From Corynebacterium glaucum (GTDB taxonomy: Bacteria > Actinomycetota > Actinomycetes > Mycobacteriales > Mycobacteriaceae), in the NCBI RefSeq assembly GCF_030408855.1, contig NZ_CP047358.1, forward strand, positions 930,001 through 994,000: a stretch of DNA of 64,000 nt, read 5' to 3'. The stretch's first letter is position 1. Each line of letters starts with the position of its first letter. Shown here in pieces: positions 51,843 through 59,042 of the stretch. The notes beneath the pieces are model-generated. The model was not told the origin of the DNA. It did no database searches and saw only the letters and a list, made by a program, of their open reading frames with translations. The position numbers and the translations under genes were made by a program.

Positions 51843-53441
51843 ATGTCTGATGCCCCCCACCTCGAAGTGCCCACCACCGCGGGCACCGTCGGCGGCATCA
51901 TCCATTCTCGCACCGGGGTCCGTACGTGGCGTGGTGTGCCGTACGGCGCAACGACGGCGGGGGAGCACCGCTTTCGCGTTCCGCGTCCGGCGGAACCGTG
52001 GCAGGGAGTGCGTGACGCATCCAGGTTCGCTCCGCCCGCGATGCAGGGCGTGTTCAGTTGGCGCGACGCCGTCTACGGCACGGAAGACTGCCTCACCTTG
52101 GACATTGTGCGCCCCGACACTGACGACGAACTTCCGGTGGTGGTGTACTTCCACGGCGGCACGTTTGTCACCGGCGCAAGCAATGAGAAGGTGCTTCGCG
52201 GGCACTTTCTGGCGCAGGCGACCGACATTGTTTACGTTTCGGTGAACTTCCGCCTCGGCGTACTGGGCTATCTCGATTTCCGCTCGATCGGCGACGACTG
52301 CGTGGCAAACCCTGCGATCTGGGATCAGATCCAGTCGCTCGAGTGGGTGCGCGACAACATCGCCAACTTCGGTGGTGATCCGAACCGGGTGACCATCATG
52401 GGTGAATCTGCTGGTGGCGCAGCGGTGACCCACCTCATGTGCGCCCCGGCCGCGCGCGGGTTATTCCACGGCGGCATCGCGCAATCGCCGCCGAGCGCGT
52501 CGGTGCACTCGCGCGTCCAGGCATCGATGTGGGTGCGCCAGCTTCTCGACGGTATGGGGATGTCTCGGCTTTCCACCCTGGAGGACCTGCGTGCCGCCGA
52601 TGCAGAGGACCTCGTGCGCACGGGGCAGTCAATGCTGCTCAACGGCAAAGAGCTGGTGCAGTTCAACACAAGCTTCATGCCGACCGTGGATAGTGTGACG
52701 CTGCCGCAGCATCCGATCGACATCTTCGAGAACGGCGATCAGGCGCCGGTGCCGCTGATCATCGGCACCAACTCGGACGAAGCCAGCTTTGCCAAGACGA
52801 TGTATCAAACCACAGGTCAGCGTCAGCGCGCCGCGCGCCGGGCACTGGACGTATACGACCCCGACAATGCTCACCAAGTGCTTGAGGCATACGGCTATGT
52901 GGGTGGCCGCGCGGACTTCGCTGACCTGATCGCCGATGCGGTGTTCTGGGCGCCGTCGGTGATGCTGGCAACCTCTCACCGCCGCGTCGCGCCGACCTGG
53001 ATGTACCGCTTTGAATATGCGTCTGCCACGATGCGCAAGCTCGGCCTTGGCGCGATGCACACCTCCGATTTGGTCGCAGTGTTCGGTGATCCGAACTCCA
53101 CCCGCGCGTCCAAGATCGATCGGTTCGGGTCGAAGGAGGGCTTCGAGGAAGTCAGCCGGATAATGCAGTATCACTGGGGCTCGTTCTTCCACTCCGGTCA
53201 ACCGGGAGAGGGGTGGCCAGCCTACGGGTTCCGCGACGAGGAGCGGCCTGGGCGAGCCACCGTCGTCTTCGACAGCGAGCCGTACGTGGAGCTGGACCCA
53301 AAGGCGGATCAGCGGCGCGCTTGGGAAGGATTCGACATGCGGGAGTGGGGCAACAATCGCGCCGATCTCATGGAGCCGCTTGCCGAGTTTTTCGGCTTTG
53401 ACGTGCTGGAAACGTTGACAGGCGACCGAGTCGGCGATTAA
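51843..53441 (+). CDS. Type-B carboxylesterase/lipase
   Basis: This 532-aa alpha/beta hydrolase of the carboxylesterase/para-nitrobenzyl esterase family has the nucleophile elbow GESAGGAAV, oxyanion-hole YFHGGTFVTGAS, TEDCLTLDIVRP (family EDCLxLN motif) and IGTNSDEASF for the acidic residue region. There is no signal peptide, so it is cytoplasmic. Substrate unknown. Start ATG 51843, apparently leaderless. Confidence 0.92.
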   Translation: MSDAPHLEVPTTAGTVGGIIHSRTGVRTWRGVPYGATTAGEHRFRVPRPAEPWQGVRDASRFAPPAMQGVFSWRDAVYGTEDCLTLDIVRPDTDDELPVVVYFHGGTFVTGASNEKVLRGHFLAQATDIVYVSVNFRLGVLGYLDFRSIGDDCVANPAIWDQIQSLEWVRDNIANFGGDPNRVTIMGESAGGAAVTHLMCAPAARGLFHGGIAQSPPSASVHSRVQASMWVRQLLDGMGMSRLSTLEDLRAADAEDLVRTGQSMLLNGKELVQFNTSFMPTVDSVTLPQHPIDIFENGDQAPVPLIIGTNSDEASFAKTMYQTTGQRQRAARRALDVYDPDNAHQVLEAYGYVGGRADFADLIADAVFWAPSVMLATSHRRVAPTWMYRFEYASATMRKLGLGAMHTSDLVAVFGDPNSTRASKIDRFGSKEGFEEVSRIMQYHWGSFFHSGQPGEGWPAYGFRDEERPGRATVVFDSEPYVELDPKADQRRAWEGFDMREWGNNRADLMEPLAEFFGFDVLETLTGDRVGD

Positions 53442-53554
53442 GCGTTGAGCATTTTTCCAGTTGGCACACCTGTCGCAGGTTTCCTGGCTAGGCTAGTTCA
53501 AGCCTGACGTAAAGTTCGTGGGTAAGCCGAGGAAGGAAGGCAGGGCAGACAATC

Positions 53555-54493
53555 ATGAGCTTCTTTGAGGACATCGCCGCCGCCCTGGACCGCGAGGGTA
53601 TTGAATCGCGCGTGCATGACGAGACCATGTTCGTTCCGATCACGGCCGACGTGGAGATCCAGTTTGTTGAGATCGACCCGCATCTTCCCGCGGCCAACGT
53701 CTACGTCGCGGCGGCTGATGTTGATGAAGATGACGACGAGTTCGAGGCTGTTTTGGTCTCTGTGGTCTTTTCCGCAGAGGATGCGGTCCAGACAGTCGCT
53801 GACCACATGGCAACCGACCAGGTGCTCACCGTCCTGCGCGACCTCCTCGAGGGCACCGACGAGCGCATTGTTGATCTCGAGTTCTTCCAGGACAGCGTCA
53901 ACCCGCAGATGGTGCGTGCCGAAATCGGCGAGAACGCGGAGCTGCAGGTGCTCGTGGAGGTTGTCGATGGCGTGCCGTGCGCGAAGGTCGAGTTCGTCGC
54001 TCTGTCTGACTCCTACGAGGACATGATGGATGAGGCGATCGGCGAGCTGTGGGAGTCCGACGGCGACGCCGAGCTGACCGACGAGGACCGTGTCCGCCTG
54101 TTCCAGGCCATCCACAACGAAGTGGTGGATGATTCCGAGGTGCTGGACCTTGGTCAGTTCACGGACTTTGACCGCCTCTTCGAGGTGCTCTCGCTCGCCG
54201 CGGATCAGGCGGAGGATTGGGAATCGCAGCTCCTCCCGATCGATGACGACTTCGACGAGCCCGACGTCTACGACATCTTCGGTCGCGATGACGATGACGA
54301 CGAAGACGATTACGAGGACGATAGCGAGGATGACGACCCCGAAACCGTCACCGCCCCCGACGCCGACGCTGACGACGCACACGGCGCTGGCAGCCGCGTA
54401 ATCACGGATTCCGAAGAAGCAAGCGCCGACGGTGTTGACGGGCCAACAGGCATTGACCCGGACGACGCCATCGATAACGAAGACGAGGTTTAG
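53555..54493 (+). CDS. Acidic hypothetical protein with aspartate-rich tail
   Basis: This 312-aa strongly acidic protein begins MSFFEDIAAALDREGIESRVHDETMFVPIT. Residues 1 to about 160 resemble a bacterial sensory/YbjN-like alpha-beta repeat (VLTVLRDLLEGTDERIVDLEFFQ, AELQVLVEVVDGVPCAKVEFV). The C-terminal 80 residues are nearly all D/E with few hydrophobics (GRDDDDDEDDYEDDSEDDD). No signal peptide or membrane segment. Conserved in corynebacteria as far as I can tell, function unknown. Confidence 0.75.
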   Translation: MSFFEDIAAALDREGIESRVHDETMFVPITADVEIQFVEIDPHLPAANVYVAAADVDEDDDEFEAVLVSVVFSAEDAVQTVADHMATDQVLTVLRDLLEGTDERIVDLEFFQDSVNPQMVRAEIGENAELQVLVEVVDGVPCAKVEFVALSDSYEDMMDEAIGELWESDGDAELTDEDRVRLFQAIHNEVVDDSEVLDLGQFTDFDRLFEVLSLAADQAEDWESQLLPIDDDFDEPDVYDIFGRDDDDDEDDYEDDSEDDDPETVTAPDADADDAHGAGSRVITDSEEASADGVDGPTGIDPDDAIDNEDEV

Positions 54494-54544
54494 TAGACGA
54501 GGTTTAACTGCGCTAAGCCTCAACAGGGCTACGCAGCAACAGGG

Positions 54545-55033
54545 CTACGCGGCGACGAGTCCCTCGAACATTGACGACGGCGACTCGATTGGATTGAACT
54601 GCCCGTCCACCAGCCACACATAGTTGGCGGCTCGTGTCGCCGGCAGCTCGTGCACGGCTTCAATCGCCTCATCCGGCACCAGTGCGCGCACCCACGCCTC
54701 GGCGACCCGGCGATCGACCGGAAGCCCTGATGGGTCGGTGATGCGCAGCTCAATCAGGTAGGCGGGCACCTGCGTTTGCCCGTATCCGCGTATGCGGGCG
54801 CGTGCCCGAGGTCCAACTCGCCGGCGCGTCACCGCGGCGGTGAGCTGTTCGCTTCCGCCGGTGCGGGGGAGCGTCTTCACCGGCGGGCGCCAGGTGGCTG
54901 AAGGGCGGGACAGCGAGCGCGGGTGGTGCATGATCGCGTGCAGTGCGTCGACGGTTTCGGGGGAGCGGGTCAAAATGTCGTCGGCAAGAGCGGTGGGCGT
55001 GGTGATTGGAGTGGTTGCTGAAGTGTTGAACAT
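54545..55033 (-). CDS. Hypothetical protein (Rv-type basic helical protein)
   Basis: This approximately 162-aa soluble protein has a basic central region (AVTRRRVGPRARARIRGYGQTQVP) and a C-terminal segment (AEAWVRALVPDEAIEAVHELPATRAANYVWLVDGQF) of unknown family. ATG 55033 is exactly 7 nt after TAGCAT (55041-55046), so a leaderless start is proposed; ATG 55042 lies inside that -10. It is divergent from the MFS transporter, with a perfect palindrome between them. It might be a regulator, but no helix-turn-helix is evident. Confidence 0.62.
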   Translation of the reverse strand: MFNTSATTPITTPTALADDILTRSPETVDALHAIMHHPRSLSRPSATWRPPVKTLPRTGGSEQLTAAVTRRRVGPRARARIRGYGQTQVPAYLIELRITDPSGLPVDRRVAEAWVRALVPDEAIEAVHELPATRAANYVWLVDGQFNPIESPSSMFEGLVAA

Positions 55034-55077
55034 GCTCTGCATGCTAGAACGCAGGTTCGACAAGGTGGTGCAAAATA

Positions 55078-55093
55078 TAGAACACGTGTTCTA
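55078..55093. promoter_or_regulatory. Perfect 16-bp palindrome, candidate operator
   Basis: TAGAACACGTGTTCTA is a perfect dyad centred on CACGTG. It lies 45 bp from the divergent ATG at 55033 and 53 bp before the MFS start at 55146, overlapping where a -35 or upstream element would lie. It is probably the binding site of a dimeric repressor controlling the nucleoside transport/hydrolase operon. Confidence 0.6.
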
Positions 55094-55145
55094 ATGCTGC
55101 TCGAATCGGACGTTCGTCCCAGTTGGGACTACTGTGAACTGCGAT

Positions 55146-56360
55146 ATGACAACTGCACCTGCGCTCGCCGCCAAGCCCGAGATCCCCCGCGCGATCTGGG
55201 TTTTGGTGGCTGCGGCGTTCATCATTGCGCTGGGATACGGCCTTATCGCCCCGGTACTCCCGCAGTTCGCCTCCAGCTTCAACGTGTCCATGGCCGCTGC
55301 CGGCGCGGTCATTTCCGCGTTCGCACTTGCGCGCCTGCTCGGTGCGCCGGGCGCGGGCATTCTCATCGACAAACTCGGCTCGCGCCCGGTCTATCTCACC
55401 GGCCTCTTCATCGTCGCGGTGGCCACCTTCTTCGTGGCGTTTGCTCAGGCCTATTGGCACATTTTGCTCCTGCGCTTCATCGCCGGGTTTGGCTCCACCA
55501 TGTTCACCCTGTCGGCGCAGGCACTGATCGTGCGCGTTACGCATCCGTCGATACGCGGGCGTGCGAACGCCCTCTACGCCACATCCTTCCTGTTGGGCAA
55601 CATCTTCGGCCCCATCATCGGCGCGGCGCTGTCCTTTCTGGGGTACCGCATCCCGTTTGCCGTCTACGGCATCGGCGTGGGGCTCGCGGCGTTTGTGGTG
55701 TGGCTGTTTACCCACAGCCGCCACAGCGGCAAGACACTGCCGCCGAACAAACCGCCAATGCAGCTCGCCGCCGCGTGGCGGCAGCCCACGTACAAGGCCT
55801 TGCTCGCGACGTCGTTTAGCAATGGGTTTGTAAACATGGGTACGCGAGTGGCCGTCCTGCCGCTGTTCGCCGCCGCGATTTTTGAGCACGGTGCGGCCGA
55901 GTCCGGGCTTGCGCTCACGGCGTTCGCCCTCGGCATGGCCATCATGCTGCAGTTTTCCGGCCGGCTGTCCGATCAGCACGGCCGCCGCCCGATGATCCTC
56001 ATCGGGCTTATCGTCTGCGCCGCGGCGACCGGGGTGTTCGGCATGGCCACGAGCTTCTGGCCGCTGATGATCCTATCGATGATCGCGGGTGTCGGCTCCG
56101 GGCTGATGGCACCGTCCACGCAGGCGGCGCTGGCGGACATCATCGGCAACGAGCGCTCCGGTGGCAAGGTGCTCTCCACCTTCCAAATGACGCAAGACGC
56201 GGGCCAAATCCTCGCCCCGATCCTGGTGGGCTGGGTCGCCGAGGTCGCTGGCTTCGGCGCCGCCTTTGGTCTCTGCGGCGCGCTGCTCGGCATCTCGCTT
56301 GTCACCTTCGCCATCCTGGGCAAAGAGACCGCGACCAACTCGACCAAAGGAGCGAAATGA
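55146..56360 (+). CDS. uriT: MFS transporter, probable nucleoside (uridine-type) transporter
   Basis: This 404-aa 12-helix MFS permease carries RLLGAPGAGILIDKLGSRPV (loop 2-3 motif) and SDQHGRRPMILIG in the second half. It overlaps the nucleoside hydrolase by 4 bp, an arrangement matching the corynebacterial uridine utilisation pair (uriT-uriH); substrate inferred from that context. TACTGT lies 10 nt before the ATG, so only a short leader is expected. Confidence 0.8.
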   Translation: MTTAPALAAKPEIPRAIWVLVAAAFIIALGYGLIAPVLPQFASSFNVSMAAAGAVISAFALARLLGAPGAGILIDKLGSRPVYLTGLFIVAVATFFVAFAQAYWHILLLRFIAGFGSTMFTLSAQALIVRVTHPSIRGRANALYATSFLLGNIFGPIIGAALSFLGYRIPFAVYGIGVGLAAFVVWLFTHSRHSGKTLPPNKPPMQLAAAWRQPTYKALLATSFSNGFVNMGTRVAVLPLFAAAIFEHGAAESGLALTAFALGMAIMLQFSGRLSDQHGRRPMILIGLIVCAAATGVFGMATSFWPLMILSMIAGVGSGLMAPSTQAALADIIGNERSGGKVLSTFQMTQDAGQILAPILVGWVAEVAGFGAAFGLCGALLGISLVTFAILGKETATNSTKGAK

Positions 56361-57355
56361 CCCGCGTCATCTTTGACTGCGACCCCGGCATCGACGACAC
56401 CTACGCCCTGATCTACCTCGCCGCCGCCAACCACGCGGGCGAGCTCGAGCTGGATTGCGTTACTACCACCGCCGGCAACGTCGAGGCGGAGCAGTGCGCG
56501 CAAAACGCCGCCTTCGTGCTGGCCCAATGCGGCCTGACCACGGTGCCGATCGCTGCCGGTGTGCCGGGTCCGCTCGAGGTCGAGCTGACCACCACGCCCG
56601 AAACCCACGGAGAGACGGGCCTGGGCTACATCACCGCGCCGCAGCGCCACGTCGATACCGACTGGGACCTGCTCTGGATCGACGCCATCGAGCGCGGCAC
56701 GGAGGACCTCCACCTCATCGTCACCGGGCCCATGACCAACCTCGCCGCCTTCGCCCGCCTGCACCCGCAGCACTTCCACGCGCTGCGGCACATCACGGTC
56801 ATGGGCGGGGCGGTGAACTATCCCGGTAACACCACGCCCACCGCGGAGTGGAACTTCTGGGTCGATCCCCACGCCGCCGCCGAGGTCTTTAGCACCGCGC
56901 GCACCCCGATCACCCTTTGCCCGCTCAACGCCACGGAACAGATGTTGCTTGAGCCGGGGCGGTTGCAAGGGGTCGTCGATAAGCTTGGGCAAGCTCCGAT
57001 TGCCGCGAACCTTGCGGAAATCACCCGGTTCTACTTCGAGTTTCACCAGGAGGTAGGGGAGGGCTACCGCGCGCAGATCCACGACTTGCTCACCGTGCTC
57101 ATCGCACTGGGCAAGGTTGAGAGCACAGTTTGCTTAACGACGCTCGACGTCGAGCCCACCTCCGCACTCCTGCGAGGCACCGTGGCCGCCGACTTGCGGA
57201 GGATGTGGGAGCGCGAACCCAACGCGCGCGTGGTTGAGCAGGCCGACGTGGCGGGGGCGTGGGCGGAGTTCGAGCGCGCCTGCGAGATCCACGCGCAGTT
57301 CGCCGCCGGCGATGCCGGGTTGGCTGCCGGCTACCACCGCAAGGCGGAGGACTAG
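56357..57355 (+). CDS. uriH: Nucleoside hydrolase (IunH family)
   Basis: This 332-aa ribonucleoside hydrolase cleaves the N-glycosidic bond. VIFDCDPGIDDTYALIYLA contains the calcium-binding DxDxxxDD motif, ITVMGGAVNYPGNTTPTAEWNFWVDPHAA the ribose-binding region, and HDLLTVLIAL the C-terminal Asp. Purine versus pyrimidine preference is not decidable with certainty; context suggests uridine. It contains two dispersed-motif copies (56975 encoding VVDKLG, and variant 57132). Overlaps the transporter stop by 4 bp. Confidence 0.93.
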   Translation: MTRVIFDCDPGIDDTYALIYLAAANHAGELELDCVTTTAGNVEAEQCAQNAAFVLAQCGLTTVPIAAGVPGPLEVELTTTPETHGETGLGYITAPQRHVDTDWDLLWIDAIERGTEDLHLIVTGPMTNLAAFARLHPQHFHALRHITVMGGAVNYPGNTTPTAEWNFWVDPHAAAEVFSTARTPITLCPLNATEQMLLEPGRLQGVVDKLGQAPIAANLAEITRFYFEFHQEVGEGYRAQIHDLLTVLIALGKVESTVCLTTLDVEPTSALLRGTVAADLRRMWEREPNARVVEQADVAGAWAEFERACEIHAQFAAGDAGLAAGYHRKAED

Positions 57356-57488
57356 GGTTCGCGCTGCTTTCGTTCGCGCTGCTGGCGTTGTCGCTGATAC
57401 ACTGCCAGATCAGTACGCCCGCGCGACCGAGGTGACATAGGCGCGTGGGCGCGTTGCTGTCGTTCCGACTCTTCGCTACGGAGTTTTC

Positions 57489-58343
57489 ATGTCACACATT
57501 TCCACCCCTGCCGGCGCTGCGGGTGCCGCCGGCCAGCCTGCCGGCATGCCCATGCGCCCCGGCGCCGAATGGACCCCCGTTCGCCGTGCGCTCGTCATCG
57601 CCGGTGCCGCCGTCATCGCCGCTACCTGGCTCTACGTGGTGCTCGCCCGCCCGACCGAGTGGGAGAACGTCACTGATTCGACCCAGGGCATCATCACCCT
57701 GGCCGGCTATGGCATCGGCACCGTGCTGCTGCTTATCGCGACCATTCCGGTGCTGCCCGCGCGCACGCTGGGTCTGATCCCGATTGCGATGATCATCAAC
57801 TCACTCATCGGCCAGATTGTCGGATCGATCGGCTTGCCGCTGTACCTGGACACCATTGGCACCGTGATCGTCGCTGCGCTTGCCGGCCCGGTCGCAGGCA
57901 TGACCACCGGCGCGTTGAACAACGTCGTGTGGGGCCTGCTCACCCCGGCGGCGCTGCCGTTCGCCGCGGGTGCGGCGCTGGTTGGGTACCTGTCCGGGCT
58001 GTTCATCCACAAGTTCCACGCGTTCAAGAACATCGGCACCGTGATCTTTTACGGCCTGATCCTGGGTTTAATCGGTGGCGCTGTTGCGGCACCGGTCGCC
58101 GCGTTTGTGTACGGCGGTACCGCCGGTGTGGGTACGGGTGCGCTGGTGAGCCTGTTCCGCGAAATGGGCCAGTCCCTGATCGCGTCTGTAACCACGCAGG
58201 CGTTCATCTCTGACCCGATTGACAAGGTCATCGTGATGCTCATCGGCTACTTCACTGTGAAGGCACTGCCGAAGAAAACAGTCGACGCCTTCGCACCGCG
58301 CGAAGGTTTGGGCTCGAAGGGCGCCGTCGCCGCCACCGTTTAA
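57489..58343 (+). CDS. ECF transporter S component
   Basis: This 284-aa substrate-specific membrane component of an energy-coupling factor transporter has a short disordered N-terminus followed by about six helices (LGLIPIAMIINSLIGQIVGSIGLPLYLDTIGTVIVAALAGPVAGMTTG is typical). The first gene of a complete S-T-A set. Because it directly follows a nucleoside hydrolase, the substrate may be a nucleoside, base or sugar; this is inference only. ATG 57489 has GGAG 8 nt upstream. Confidence 0.88.
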   Translation: MSHISTPAGAAGAAGQPAGMPMRPGAEWTPVRRALVIAGAAVIAATWLYVVLARPTEWENVTDSTQGIITLAGYGIGTVLLLIATIPVLPARTLGLIPIAMIINSLIGQIVGSIGLPLYLDTIGTVIVAALAGPVAGMTTGALNNVVWGLLTPAALPFAAGAALVGYLSGLFIHKFHAFKNIGTVIFYGLILGLIGGAVAAPVAAFVYGGTAGVGTGALVSLFREMGQSLIASVTTQAFISDPIDKVIVMLIGYFTVKALPKKTVDAFAPREGLGSKGAVAATV

Positions 58344-58361
58344 GTCCTCGAACAATCGCCC

Positions 58362-59042
58362 GTGGTCAACCCGCTCACCGCCCTCGCCGTCGCGGCCTCC
58401 GGCTGGATCCTCACAATGGGGATCACTACCCCGGTGGCCTCGGCGGCAATCATTATTGCCTCGTTGATCCTTGGCACCGCTAAGACCCGCAACGTCTCCC
58501 TCATCGTCGCTGTCGCTGCGCTCGCGGTTCCGGTAGCCCTGTCGATGGTGCTTATCCACGCCCCCTACGGCGAGCAGCGGATCGTACCGCTGGTCACCGC
58601 AGACGGTTTGCTCGTCGCCGGCGAGCTCGCGCTCCGCTTCATCGCGCTAATGTCCTGCGTCCTCGCCGCTGGCACGTTCATCTGCATCACCGAGCTAGCC
58701 AAAGCCCTGCAAATTCTGCGCGGCGGAAACCGCTTGAGCTACCTAGCCGGTTCCACGCTGCAATTGTTCCCCCAAGGCGCGCAGCGGGTCAGCATCACCA
58801 GCGACGCGAACGCCCTCAAAGCCCGCCCGATCACCTTCAAAACGGTCGTGCCCAACCTGGCTATGCCGGTGCTCACCGAGCTGCTCACCCAGGCCGCATC
58901 CCGCGGCCGCGCACTGGAGACAGCAGGCTACAACCTCGAGGGCCGCCGCACCGTGTTGCGTCCCGTGCACGATTCCCAGCTCCAGCGCGCCATCCGCTGG
59001 CTGCTCCCACTCATCTGCATCGCGGTGGTCGTATGGATCTGA
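58362..59042 (+). CDS. ecfT: ECF transporter T component (EcfT/CbiQ)
   Basis: This 226-aa transmembrane coupling protein contains VLAAGTFICITELAKAL and the C-terminal coupling motif with LTQAASRGRALETAGYN, the ARG signature that contacts the ATPase domains. Starts at GTG 58362, 18 bp after the S gene, and overlaps the A gene by 10 bp. Confidence 0.88.
   Translation: MVNPLTALAVAASGWILTMGITTPVASAAIIIASLILGTAKTRNVSLIVAVAALAVPVALSMVLIHAPYGEQRIVPLVTADGLLVAGELALRFIALMSCVLAAGTFICITELAKALQILRGGNRLSYLAGSTLQLFPQGAQRVSITSDANALKARPITFKTVVPNLAMPVLTELLTQAASRGRALETAGYNLEGRRTVLRPVHDSQLQRAIRWLLPLICIAVVVWI

Noticed and set aside
57356..57488. Riboswitch in the leader of the ECF S-component gene
   Set aside because: Only 133 bp, with no conserved TPP, FMN, preQ1 or cobalamin core that I could recognise; just short direct repeats of GCGCTGCT.
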